A stretch of 64,000 nucleotides of DNA from positions 1-64,000 of the forward strand of contig CAWAEG010000003.1 of NCBI GenBank assembly GCA_963780895.1, in the 5' to 3' direction. Position 1 is the first letter of the stretch. Each line of letters starts with the position of its first letter. Below the pieces are notes generated by a model. The model was not told the origin of the DNA, did no database searches, and worked only from the letters and a program-made list of their open reading frames with translations. Positions 8,192-16,283 of the stretch are shown here, piece after piece. Origin of the DNA: DASQFI01 sp963780895. Its GTDB lineage: Bacteria; Acidobacteriota; Vicinamibacteria; Vicinamibacterales; SCN-69-37. The position numbers and the translations under genes are program-made.

Positions 8192-10006
8192 TCACCGCAC
8201 GATGCCCCACCCGGCTTCAGCCATGCCGGGCAGCGCGATCGGCAGCCGGCCGGTGATCGGCGCCTCGCCCGTCAGCGCGCGCAGCGCGGACCCTTCGGCG
8301 AGATCGTAGAAATCGTACGTCAGCAGAATCGCCGGCAGACCGGTCACGCCCGCGGGCACGTAGGGATTCCCGAAAAAGACCGTGATGAACGGCCTGGGCG
8401 AGTTGGCCGTCGCACGCGCGAGATCGCTCAGCAGCCGGACGAGCGAGGGCGCCAAATCCATGCGGCCGCTGCCGGACGCCGCTCGCACGAACACCGACGC
8501 GACGATCGCGTCATACCGCGGCGCCGAGGCGCGGACGAGGTCGATCTCCGACGTCGTCGAGCGGTCCGAGAGCTCGATGGCGGTCGTCGCCGGCCACCGC
8601 TGGCGGATGCCGGGCAGGATCGTCCGCGACGGCGCGGCGATGCGCCAGTTGGAGGCGTAATCGAGGATCGACAGGTACAGCACCGACGCTTCTCGCGGCA
8701 CCCGCAGCGGCACCTGGTTGCGATCGTCCTTGACGAGCGTGATGGATCGCTTGCTCAGCTCCTGCGCGACGCTGCCGTGTGCGCGGCCGCCGACGATCTT
8801 CGGCACGTCGTCCAGGGACACGAGCCGGATCTTGTGCAGGCCGAGCCGCGCCTTCGCGGCCAGGACGCGCCGGACCGATGCGTCGAGCTGGGCCTGCGAA
8901 ATCTCGCCCTTCTCCACGGCCGCCTTGATGCCCGCGACCGCCGCGGCGTCGTCCGGCGAGTGCAGCACGATGTCGTTGCCGGCTTTGATCGCGCGGGCCG
9001 CCGCTTCGCCCGGCGGCATCCGGCGGGCGACCGCGTCCATGCCCATCGAGTCGGTGTAGATGAGTCCGTCGAATTTCAACTGACCTCGTAACAGGCCTGT
9101 CACGATCGGCTGGCTGAGCGTGGCCGGGCTGAACTCCGACGGGTCGAGCGCCGGCAGCTGAATGTGCGCCGTCATGACGGCGTCAGCGCCCGAGGCAAGG
9201 CCAGCTCGAAACGGCGCGAGCTCGACCTGCTCGAGCCGTTCCCGCGGGTGGTTGATGATGGGCAACCCGAGGTGCGAGTCGACGTCGGTGTCGCCGTGGC
9301 CGGGGAAGTGCTTCAGCGTCGCGAGCACGCCGCCGGCGTGCAGGCCGCGGACGTACGCGCTCGCCAGCCGGCCCACCGCGTCGGGCTGCTCGCCGAAGGC
9401 GCGCGTGTTGATGACGGGATTGCGCGCGTTGTTGTTCACGTCCGCGATCGGCGCAAAGTTCACGTGTACGCCCATCGCGCGCGCTTCGAGCGCGGTGATG
9501 CGCGCGGATTCGAACGCGAGCTTCTCGTCGCCGGCCGCGCCCACTGCCATCGCGCGCGGGAAGACCGTGGCGCCCTGAATCCGGAACCCCGCGCCCGCTT
9601 CGAAGTCCGCGGTGTTCAGGAGCGGAATCGACGAGAGCGATTGAAGGCGGTTGAGCAGCGACGCCGCCGCGAGCGGTTGGCCAAGCACGACATTTCCATA
9701 GTTGTTGTTCAGCAGGACGTTCGGAATCGGCTCCGTGCCGCCAAAGACATGGAACCCGCCAACGCGAAGCTTGCTCACCTTTTGGGTGAGGGCCTCGTAG
9801 ATCTCCGTGTCACTAGAAAGGTATGTCGAGTTGAGCGACGACACCACGAGCTGGCCAACTTTGTCATCGAGCGACATTTTCTTGAATGTCGCCTCCACCC
9901 ACTGAACGGCAGTTTTGTCGAGCGTCTCCGGAAGCGGCGCCTGCGCCTGCGAGATCGAAAACCACCCGAGCATGACGAAAAGGCCGGCGGTGACGGCTCG
10001 TAACAT
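8192..10006 (-). CDS. Glycoside hydrolase family 3 beta-N-acetylhexosaminidase-like, exported
   Basis: About 604 residues from ATG 10006, chosen because GAGGA lies ten bases upstream and a signal peptide follows directly (LFVMLGWFSISQAQA). The GH3 core has the NagZ-type motif KHFPGHGDTDVDSHLGLP and the nucleophile region YTDSMGMDAV. A C-terminal Rossmann-like alpha/beta domain (residues about 420-600) is present, as in long GH3 enzymes. Expected role: release of N-acetylglucosamine from peptidoglycan or chitin fragments in the periplasm; nagA at 58972 could act on the phosphorylated product. The start is only 16 bp from the divergent moaB start. Confidence 0.9.
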   Translation of the reverse strand: MLRAVTAGLFVMLGWFSISQAQAPLPETLDKTAVQWVEATFKKMSLDDKVGQLVVSSLNSTYLSSDTEIYEALTQKVSKLRVGGFHVFGGTEPIPNVLLNNNYGNVVLGQPLAAASLLNRLQSLSSIPLLNTADFEAGAGFRIQGATVFPRAMAVGAAGDEKLAFESARITALEARAMGVHVNFAPIADVNNNARNPVINTRAFGEQPDAVGRLASAYVRGLHAGGVLATLKHFPGHGDTDVDSHLGLPIINHPRERLEQVELAPFRAGLASGADAVMTAHIQLPALDPSEFSPATLSQPIVTGLLRGQLKFDGLIYTDSMGMDAVARRMPPGEAAARAIKAGNDIVLHSPDDAAAVAGIKAAVEKGEISQAQLDASVRRVLAAKARLGLHKIRLVSLDDVPKIVGGRAHGSVAQELSKRSITLVKDDRNQVPLRVPREASVLYLSILDYASNWRIAAPSRTILPGIRQRWPATTAIELSDRSTTSEIDLVRASAPRYDAIVASVFVRAASGSGRMDLAPSLVRLLSDLARATANSPRPFITVFFGNPYVPAGVTGLPAILLTYDFYDLAEGSALRALTGEAPITGRLPIALPGMAEAGWGIVR

Positions 10007-10022
10007 AGGCAATAATCCTCTC

Positions 10023-10526
10023 ATGTCCGTCGAGCAGCATCGCGCGCAGGCGCTCGAGAAGGTGAACTGCTTCGTGCTCACCGTCAGCGACACGCGGACG
10101 CTTGCCACGGAGACGAGCGGCCGGGCGATCGCCGGCTTGCTCGAGGACGCCGGACACGCGGTGCTCGGCCGTCATGTCGTGCGCGACGAGCCGCAGGACG
10201 TCGCCGCGGCCATCCGCGAGGAGATCGGGCGCGGGCGCGTGCACGTCATCATCACGACCGGCGGCACGGGCATCGCCCGCCGCGATTCCACCTACGAGGC
10301 TGTCACGGCGCTCTTCGACAAGCGGATCGATGGCTTCGGCGAGCTGTTCCGCATGTTGAGCTACCGCGAAATCGGCGCCGCGGCCATGCTCACGCGCGCG
10401 ACAGCCGGGATCACCGCCGGCTGCGCGGTCTTCATGCTGCCAGGCTCCGAAGCAGCCGTCCGGCTCGCGATGCAGCGGCTCATCCTGCCGGAAATCGGGC
10501 ACGTCGTACATGAACTGATGAAGTGA
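10023..10526 (+). CDS. moaB: Molybdopterin adenylyltransferase-type protein, MoaB/Mog family
   Basis: 167 residues with family motifs LTVSDTRT, TTGGTGIARRDSTYE and SYREIGAAAMLTRATAG. Acts in molybdenum cofactor synthesis (adenylylation of molybdopterin before metal insertion) and is cytosolic; moeA follows at 10790. There is no Shine-Dalgarno before ATG 10023, but an AATAAT box ends six bases upstream, compatible with a leaderless transcript. It is divergent from the GH3 gene with only 16 bp between start codons. Confidence 0.9.
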   Translation: MSVEQHRAQALEKVNCFVLTVSDTRTLATETSGRAIAGLLEDAGHAVLGRHVVRDEPQDVAAAIREEIGRGRVHVIITTGGTGIARRDSTYEAVTALFDKRIDGFGELFRMLSYREIGAAAMLTRATAGITAGCAVFMLPGSEAAVRLAMQRLILPEIGHVVHELMK

Positions 10527-10562
10527 CAGAGACGCCGCCTCAAGAAAGATCCCGCGGCGCGT

Positions 10563-10738
10563 GTCGGTACGGCGGGATTGAAGAGCACGAGTCGGTACGG
10601 CGGGTACGTGGAACCTGATCCTGGTCATCTTCTTCAGTTCGATCGCGCCCGGACGATTCGCACCCCGTGGGGGGTTGTTATTGAAGAAGATGGGAAGCGA
10701 CAGTTTGTTCCGCGTACCCGCCGTACCTGTCGTACCGA
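10563..10738. repeat. GTAC-rich inverted element, copy 1
   Basis: Left arm reads GGTACGGCGGGTACG then GGAAC..., ending CATCTTCTTC (10626-10635). The right arm is the imperfect complement, beginning GAAGAAGATG (10683-10692) and ending in GTACC units. A sister copy lies at 21330-21486 and shares the inner core GGAAC..ACTG..CGCT..CCATCTTCTTC. It sits between moaB and moeA and contains no gene. Confidence 0.8.
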
Positions 10739-10789
10739 AATGGGCAGTTCAGGCCCCGTCGTACCGAACGGGCTTCTTGATTTTTGTCG

Positions 10790-12002
10790 ATGCGCCCCAT
10801 AACTGAAACTCTTCTCTTCGACGACGCGCTCGACATGGTGATGCGCGAAGCATCACCGATCGACACGAACCGAAGTTCTCCCGCTGGCAGCCGCTGACGG
10901 CCGGGTCGCCGCACGCGACGTCACGGCCGCCGTCGACGTGCCGCCCTTCGACCGGGCGGCGATGGACGGGTACGCGGTGGTGGCCGAGGACACGTTCGGC
11001 GCGAGCACCCACGCGCCGAAGGTGCTGACGTGCGTCGGAAGCGTCTTCACGGGCCAGGCCCCGACGCGCGGAATCGCGGCGGGCGAGTGCATCGAGATTG
11101 CGACCGGCGCGCCGATGCCTCCGGGCGCCGACGCCGTCGTGATGGTCGAGGAGACCGAGCGCGCGAGCGGCGGCACGGCCGTCCGCGTGCTCACGCCGGT
11201 CTATCCGCGCCAGCATGTCGGGCGTCGCGGCGCCGACATCACGACCGGTCAGACCGTGATCGCGCGCGAGCAGGTGCTCAATCCGAGCCGCATTGGAGCA
11301 CTCGCGGCGACAGGCGTGACCACGGTCGAGGTGTTCGCGAAGCCGTCGGTTGCGCTGCTCTCGACCGGCAACGAGATCGTCGAGCCCGGTCAGCCGCTGC
11401 GGCCCGGGCAGATCTACGACATCAACCGGTTTACGCTCGAGGCGATCATCGGCCGGCACGGCGCCACCTCGACCGCGTTGCCGATCGCCGCCGACTCGAT
11501 CGAGGAGCTCTCGAGCGCGCTGGCCGCCGCGCGCGGGCACGACGTCGTCGTCTTCTCCGGCGGCAGTTCCGTCGGCGAGCGCGATCTGATTCTCGACGTG
11601 CTGCGAAAAGAAGGCGAGGTCCTGTTCCACGGCGTGGCGGTGAAGCCTGGCAAACCCACGGTCTTCGGACGCATCGGCCGGACACCGGTCTTCGGGATGC
11701 CCGGCTATCCCACCTCATGCCTCTCGAACGCGTACATGATGCTCGTGCCGTTCCTGCGGCAGGTGGCCCGGCTCCCGCGGTGGGATCCGCCGGCGATCGA
11801 CCTGCCGCTCGCGCGCCGCGTCGTCTCGACGACCGGCCGCCATCAGTTTTATACGGTGCGAATCGTGGACGGCCGCGCGGAACCGGCTTTCAAGGCCTCG
11901 GGCGACATCACCAGCATGGCCCACGCCGACGGGTACATCGAAATCTCTGCACAGACCGATGTCGTTGAAGCGGGTACGGTAGTGAGAGTGAAGCTTTTCT
12001 GA
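10790..12002 (+). pseudogene. moeA: Molybdopterin molybdenumtransferase, frameshift near the N-terminus
   Basis: Catalyses insertion of molybdate into adenylylated molybdopterin. The body in one frame carries MoeA signatures: PPFDRAAMDGYAV, ATGAPMPPGAD, the SGGSSVGERD loop, VAVKPGKPT and GMPGYPTSC, then the C-terminal domain. The true start is probably ATG 10790 (MRPITETLLFDDAL), whose frame ends after SPIDTN; deleting one base near 10867 joins it to TEVLPLAAADGR. An internal start in the remaining frame at 10938 would lack about 50 conserved residues. With the base corrected the protein is about 404 residues, normal for MoeA. Confidence 0.88.
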
Positions 12003-12006
12003 AGAA

Positions 12007-12084
12007 TTTGGTAATCGGGTAATTGGTAATTGGGTAATTGAACTTTCAATTACTCAATTACCAATTGCTCAATTACCCGATTCT
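12007..12084. repeat. CAATTACC-type repeat, inverted arrangement
   Basis: Two opposing arrays (GGTAATTGGGTAATTG, then CAATTACTCAATTACC) around AACTTT, between the convergent stops of moeA and sodA. The fold could act as a two-way transcription terminator. Its right end touches the sodA stop codon. Confidence 0.85.
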
Positions 12085-12683
12085 CAGCGCAGCCTCTTGT
12101 TCACTTCCTCCCAGTTGACCGTGTTCCACCACGCCGAGAGGTAGTCCGGACGCCGATTCTGATATTTCAGGTAGTACGCGTGTTCCCAGACGTCGATGCC
12201 CATGATGGCGCGTTTGCCCTCCATCATCGGATTGTCCTGGTTGGCGGTGCTTTCGACCGAGAGCTTGCCGCCCGAATCGACGAGCCAGACCCAGCCGCTG
12301 CCGAAACGCCCGACCCCGCCCTTGTTCATCAGATCCTTGAACGCGTCGAAGCTGCCGAAGGCGCCGTTGATGGCGTCGGCGATCGCGCCGGTCGGGGCGC
12401 CGCCTTTGCCGGGTCCCATGATCTGCCAGAACATCGTGTGGTTGACGTGCCCGCCGCCGTTGTTGCGCACGGCCGTCCGGACGTCCTCGGGCACCGTTGA
12501 CAGATCCTTGATGAGCTCTTCGGCCGACTTGCTCTGCAGCGCCGCGTGCTTCTCGAGCGCGGCGTTCAGGTTGTTGACGTAGGCCGCGTGATGCTTCCCG
12601 TGATGGATTTGCATCGTTTGCGCATCGATGTGCGGCTCGAGCGCGGCGGCGTCATACGGAAGAGCTGGCAACTGGTGGGGCAT
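12084..12683 (-). CDS. sodA: Superoxide dismutase, Fe/Mn family (Mn-type residues)
   Basis: 199 residues, standard length. Metal ligands are seen in MQIHHGKHHAAY (first His), GGHVNHTMFW (second His) and DVWEHAYYLKY (Asp and His). GGHVNH combined with STANQDNP is the manganese-type pattern, with Gln from the C-terminal domain. It converts superoxide to peroxide and oxygen in the cytosol. A GAGG Shine-Dalgarno (12693-12696, minus strand) lies nine bases before ATG 12683 and is inside the ATGACCTC palindromic element, so hairpin formation could hide the ribosome site. nadA lies upstream on the same strand. Confidence 0.96.
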   Translation of the reverse strand: MPHQLPALPYDAAALEPHIDAQTMQIHHGKHHAAYVNNLNAALEKHAALQSKSAEELIKDLSTVPEDVRTAVRNNGGGHVNHTMFWQIMGPGKGGAPTGAIADAINGAFGSFDAFKDLMNKGGVGRFGSGWVWLVDSGGKLSVESTANQDNPMMEGKRAIMGIDVWEHAYYLKYQNRRPDYLSAWWNTVNWEEVNKRLR

Positions 12684-12688
12684 GGGAG

Positions 12689-12740
12689 ATGACCTCTGAG
12701 GTCATTTTACAGAAATCACCAAAATGACCTCAGAGGTCAT
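12689..12740. repeat. ATGACCTC double-palindrome element, copy 1
   Basis: Two perfect 20-bp inverted arms (12689-12708 and 12721-12740) with a 12-base loop. Each arm is itself an 8+8 palindrome around one base (ATGACCTC-T-GAGGTCAT). On the minus strand it supplies the TGA stop of nadA (12739-12737) and the GAGG ribosome site of sodA. The same arrangement recurs at 52993-53049 with a C/G pair in place of the central T/A. Confidence 0.88.
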
Positions 12741-13867
12741 ATCAGTTCCAACATTCTGTCGAGCGCGACCTTGGCCCAGTGTCTGGCGGGTTCGGGGACG
12801 ACGATGCGGTTGTGGACTTCTCCGTCGACGAGGCCGTCGAGCACCCACAACAGGTGGTTGGGAGAAACGCGGAACATCGTCGAGCACAGGCAGCCGAGGG
12901 TATCGAGCGTGACGACGGTTCGGGCCGGCGCGACCTCGCGCGCGAGCCGGCTGACGAGGTGGATTTCCGTGCCGACGGCCCAGACGGAGCCTTCCGGACT
13001 GCTCTTGACGGCGCGGATGATGGCCTCCGTGGATCCGGTTGCGTCGGCGGCCTGCACCACATCGAACGTGCACTCGGGATGGACGATCACGCGGCCATTC
13101 GGGTGCGCCTGCCGGAACTGATCGATCTGCCGCACCGTGAATCGCGTGTGGACGCCGCAGTGGCCCTTCCACAACACGAGCCGCGCGCGCGCGAACGCGT
13201 CGCGATCGACGCCGCCGTACGGCTGATCGGGATCCCAGAGCACCATCTGGTCGAGCGGCACGCCCATCCGAAACGCGGTGTTCCGGCCCAGGTGCTGGTC
13301 CGGGAGCATGATGAGCTTCTGTCCGCGATCCCACGCCCACGCCATCACGCGCGCGGCGTTGCTCGACGTGCAGACGACGCCGCCGTGCTCGCCACAGAAC
13401 GCTTTGATGGCGGCCGTCGAGTTGATGTACGTGACGGGCACCACGTCGCGCGCGCCGAGCGCCCGCATCTCTTCCCACGCGACCTCCAGCTGATCGATCG
13501 CGGCCATGTCGGCCATCGAGCAGCCGGCGGCCAGGTCAGGCAGGATCACCTGCTGGTGCGGCGCGCCGAGGATGTTGGCGCTCTCCGCCATGAAGTGGAC
13601 GCCGCAGAAGACGACGAAGTCCGCGGTGTGCTGGCGGGCGGCGAACTGCGCGAGCTTGAGGGAGTCGCCGGTCTCGTCGGCGAACTTGATGACCTCGTCG
13701 CGCTGGTAGTGGTGGCCGAGGATGACGAGGCGGTCGCCGAGCGCGGCCTTGGCGGCGGCGATGCGGACGTCCATTTCGGCGTCCGGGCGACGAAGATAGG
13801 CCTCCGGAAGCGGCTGGCGGTCGCCGAGACGCGTCTTTTCGTAGTCGGTCAGGAGGTCGATGTGCAT
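12737..13867 (-). CDS. nadA: Quinolinate synthase
   Basis: About 376 residues from ATG 13867; an upstream extension to 13900 is possible but adds no family sequence. It condenses iminoaspartate with dihydroxyacetone phosphate to quinolinate in NAD synthesis and carries a 4Fe-4S cluster. The three cluster cysteines are visible in VVFCGVHFMAE, GGVVCTSSNA and GCLCSTMFRV. Also seen are ILGHHYQRDEV and VHPEC. It needs Fe-S delivery, which the suf operon at 37-45 kb could provide. The stop codon lies in the ATGACCTC element, ahead of sodA. Confidence 0.95.
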   Translation of the reverse strand: MHIDLLTDYEKTRLGDRQPLPEAYLRRPDAEMDVRIAAAKAALGDRLVILGHHYQRDEVIKFADETGDSLKLAQFAARQHTADFVVFCGVHFMAESANILGAPHQQVILPDLAAGCSMADMAAIDQLEVAWEEMRALGARDVVPVTYINSTAAIKAFCGEHGGVVCTSSNAARVMAWAWDRGQKLIMLPDQHLGRNTAFRMGVPLDQMVLWDPDQPYGGVDRDAFARARLVLWKGHCGVHTRFTVRQIDQFRQAHPNGRVIVHPECTFDVVQAADATGSTEAIIRAVKSSPEGSVWAVGTEIHLVSRLAREVAPARTVVTLDTLGCLCSTMFRVSPNHLLWVLDGLVDGEVHNRIVVPEPARHWAKVALDRMLELI

Positions 13868-14194
13868 CGTCGCCGCTCGAGCTTGTGAAATTTTTCTCAA
13901 TCTCCAACGATGAAAAATGCCAAATCCCGTTCGGACCCTCGCGGCCCCCGGCTATTGCCGGCTCGGGACTTGACTTGAGATCCAGTTTACAGAGGAAGCC
14001 GGCAGGTTTCCAGAGGTCGGCGGCGGAGTGTCAGGCCCAAGGCCCAAGGCCCAAGGCCCGAGGGAAACCCGACGCGTGATCTGACGGCTAAAGGCGACGG
14101 CTTGGGCTCAGGGTCAATCGTCGATGGCCGAGGCAAGCAAGCGGCATCACTTGTCGGGCCTTCCTTGGGCCTCTGGCCTTGGGCCTTGCTTCCC
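13868..14194. other. Intergenic stretch, GGCC-type short repeats
   Basis: No gene seen. Tandem AAGGCCC units (about 14036-14060) and an opposite set (TTGGGCC/TGGCCTTGGGCC, about 14155-14190) face each other and could pair. The segment separates the nadA promoter region from the mqnE 3' end. Confidence 0.6.
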
Positions 14195-15307
14195 TCACGC
14201 CCCGAGCGCGCTCGCCTCGACGCGGTTGTACAACGTGTCCCGCTCGACCGGCTCCCGCCCCGCCGCCCGAATCAGTCGCCGGATATCGGCCGTCGACAGC
14301 GCCTCCGGCGTCCGCGAGCCGGCCATGTGGTAAATCCGCTCTTCCTGAACGGTCCCGTCGAGGTCGTCGGCGCCGTACCACTGCGCCAGCTGCGCGACGT
14401 CGACGCCGGACGCAATCCAGAACGCCTTGATGTGCGGCACGTTGTCGAGCATGAGACGCGCGACCGCGTGCACGCGCAGCGTGTCGCTCGCCGGGGGCGC
14501 GGGCAGCTTGCGCATCTGGTTGTTGTCGGGATGAAACGCCAGCGGGATGAACGCCTGGAGTCCGCCGGTCTCGTCCTGGAGCGCGCGGGTCCGAAGCATG
14601 TGATCGACGCGCTCTTCGGTCGTCTCGATGTGGCCGTACAGCATCGTCACGTTCGACCGCAGGCCGAGCGCGTGGGCCGTTCGATGAACCGACAGATACC
14701 GATCGGCATCCGCTTTGTCGTGGCAGATCTTCCGTCGCACGCGCTCGGCGAAGATCTCGGCGCCGCCGCCCGGCAGCGAATCGAGTCCCGCACGCATGAG
14801 CGAATCGAGCACCTGCCCGTCCGTCATCCCGTACGTGTCCGCGAAGAACGCAATCTCCACCGCGGTGAAGCATTTGAGGTGGATGGCGGGACGCAGCCGT
14901 TTGATGCCGCGCAGCAGATCCAGGTAGTACTCGAACGGCAAGTCGGGATGCAGGCCGTTGACGATGTGGATTTCGGTCAGCGGCTGGCTCACGCGCTCGC
15001 GGACTTTGTCGAGCACCTGCTCGACCGACATCGTGTACGCGCCGGCGTCGCCGGGGCGCAGCCGGGCGAACGAACAGAAGAGACAGCTGGCCGCGCAGAC
15101 GTTCGTCGCTTCAAGCCGCAGGTTGTAGTTGTAGTACGTGACGTCGCCATGACGCCGCTCGCGTTCCCGGTTCGCGAGCCAGCCCACCGCATGCAGGTCC
15201 GGACACTGAAACAGCCGGACGCCGTCGTCCAGCGTCAGCCGTTGCGACGACTGAAGCCGGTCTGCGATGTCGGCGAGGCCAAGTGCCTCCAGGCGGGAAG
15301 TCAACAC
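14195..15307 (-). CDS. mqnE: Aminofutalosine synthase-like radical SAM enzyme
   Basis: About 370 residues. The radical SAM cluster motif CxxxCxxC is seen as CAASCLFC, following YNYNLRLEATNV; the HIVNGLHPDLP and SLPGGGAEIF segments are typical of the MqnE/MqnC/CofH group. MqnE makes aminofutalosine in the futalosine route to menaquinone; MqnC is the main alternative. mqnD (23574) and ubiE (53043) elsewhere in the window support the pathway. The start is uncertain: GTG 15307 is preferred because the longer reading from TTG 15331 begins inside the CAATTACC array. Confidence 0.8.
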   Translation of the reverse strand: MLTSRLEALGLADIADRLQSSQRLTLDDGVRLFQCPDLHAVGWLANRERERRHGDVTYYNYNLRLEATNVCAASCLFCSFARLRPGDAGAYTMSVEQVLDKVRERVSQPLTEIHIVNGLHPDLPFEYYLDLLRGIKRLRPAIHLKCFTAVEIAFFADTYGMTDGQVLDSLMRAGLDSLPGGGAEIFAERVRRKICHDKADADRYLSVHRTAHALGLRSNVTMLYGHIETTEERVDHMLRTRALQDETGGLQAFIPLAFHPDNNQMRKLPAPPASDTLRVHAVARLMLDNVPHIKAFWIASGVDVAQLAQWYGADDLDGTVQEERIYHMAGSRTPEALSTADIRRLIRAAGREPVERDTLYNRVEASALGA

Positions 15308-15317
15308 AGGGAGTCCC

Positions 15318-15389
15318 GTCCAATTACTCAATTAATCAATTACCATTACTCAATTGCTCAATTACCCAATTGCTCAATTACCCGATTCC
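15318..15389. repeat. CAATTACC-type repeat, single orientation
   Basis: About eight CAATTACC/CAATTGCT/CAATTAAT units between the start of mqnE and the stop of yjbQ. The last units overlap the final codons of yjbQ. Confidence 0.82.
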
Positions 15390-15878
15390 CATCGCCATCA
15401 GCCGCAGCGTCCGCGTGCGAGGACCGTCGAGCTCGGCGAGGAGGAGCCGCTGCCACTGCCCCAGGACCACTTCCCCGCCGCTGACCTGCACGCTGAGGCT
15501 GTGCCCGAGCAGCATGGCGCGCAGGTGCGAATCCGCGTTCATGCGATCGCAGTCGGAGTGCGCCGGATCGTTATGGCGCCAGGCGACGTCGCGGGCGACC
15601 ACGGTCTCGAGGAACGTCCTGATGTCGGACAGGAGCGCGTTCTGGAACTCGTTGATGAAAACCGTGCACGTCGTGTGCATCGAGAAGAGATTGACGACGC
15701 CTTCTTTGATGCCCAGGCCACGCACGATCGCCATCACCCGTTCGGTGAGATCGATCATCTGAAAACGTTCGGCGGTTTCGATCGTGAGCGTCTCGGAGTG
15801 CACTCTCAGCGCGCCGGTCACCGATGTCACGTCCGCGACCGGTTGTTCCCGGACCGTCACCGATGAACGTCTGCTCAT
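15378..15878 (-). CDS. YjbQ/UPF0047 family protein (secondary thiamine-phosphate synthase type)
   Basis: About 166 residues from ATG 15878, which immediately precedes the conserved core. Family marks are SMHTTCTVFINE, the WRHNDPAHSDCDRMNADSHL metal-binding-like segment, and GQWQRLLLAELDGPR. Homologues bind a metal ion and weakly replace thiamine-phosphate synthase, but the physiological role is unclear. The upstream side is a GGGGACGGG hairpin element (15893-15978). Family assignment is confident; biochemical role is not. Confidence 0.88.
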   Translation of the reverse strand: MSRRSSVTVREQPVADVTSVTGALRVHSETLTIETAERFQMIDLTERVMAIVRGLGIKEGVVNLFSMHTTCTVFINEFQNALLSDIRTFLETVVARDVAWRHNDPAHSDCDRMNADSHLRAMLLGHSLSVQVSGGEVVLGQWQRLLLAELDGPRTRTLRLMAMGIG

Positions 15879-15892
15879 GCGAGGACCTCGGA

Positions 15893-15978
15893 AGGGGACG
15901 GGTGTCAGTTGTGGAAAACTCCAGTGAGAGTGTCGAGGTGGCCTTGTTGGAGTTTTCCACAACTGAGACCCGTCCCCT
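15893..15978. repeat. GGGGACGGG hairpin element, TGTGGAAAACTC subtype
   Basis: Arms of about 27 bp (GGGGACGGGTGTCAGTTGTG onward, and its complement ending GACCCGTCCCCT) flank a loop of about 30 bases. The arm sequence matches the copy at 33759-33837. It lies between yjbQ and the cobalamin riboswitch promoter. Confidence 0.88.
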
Positions 15979-16006
15979 AACGACACCCGAGGACCTGATT
16001 TTGACA

Positions 16007-16015
16007 TGCTATACT
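16007..16015 (+). promoter_or_regulatory. Extended -10 promoter of the B12 uptake operon
   Basis: TGCTATACT gives an extended -10 (TG-n-TATACT) just upstream of the riboswitch. A TTGACA at 16001 is too close to be its -35. Transcription would begin near 16022. Confidence 0.5.
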
Positions 16016-16020
16016 CCGGC

Positions 16021-16245
16021 CAGACAACCGACGAGCGCCCGGCGGCAAGGGAAGTGGGTGTGAATCCCACACGGTGCCGCCACTGTCAGCGAGGAGTCGG
16101 CGTCCAACTGCCGGCGATGTTCGATCCGCCGGCCGTCACTGTGCGTGTGGAACGATCCACACACGGGAAGACGCGGATGCCGGCGTCGATTCGCGAGTCA
16201 GGATACCTGGTCACCGGGCCGTCCTTCACCGACGCTCCATCGCGA
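16021..16245 (+). promoter_or_regulatory. Cobalamin riboswitch
   Basis: Characteristic B12-box features in order: GGCAAGGGAA then TGGGTGTGAATCCCAC (16050-16070), GCCGCCACTGT (16076 on), and AGTCAGGATACCTGG (16197-16212). Two hairpins follow before the btuB start, CGACGCT/AGCGTCG (16230-16251) and CGGCG/CGCCG next to the GAGGAGG ribosome site, suggesting control of translation. It should repress the downstream uptake genes when adenosylcobalamin is plentiful. Confidence 0.95.
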
Positions 16246-16283
16246 GCGTCGAATCGGCGCGCAGACACGCCGAGGAGGTTCCG

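Noticed and set aside
10527..10789. A small gene between moaB and moeA
   Set aside because: Frames there only translate the GTAC-rich element; no start with ribosome site and no conserved pattern.
14102..15484. A 460-codon plus-strand frame over mqnE
   Set aside because: Antisense shadow; the minus strand holds a clear radical SAM enzyme with CxxxCxxC.
16001..16006. TTGACA as the -35 box of the B12 operon
   Set aside because: Only three bases separate it from TATACT; the extended -10 TGCTATACT is a better explanation.
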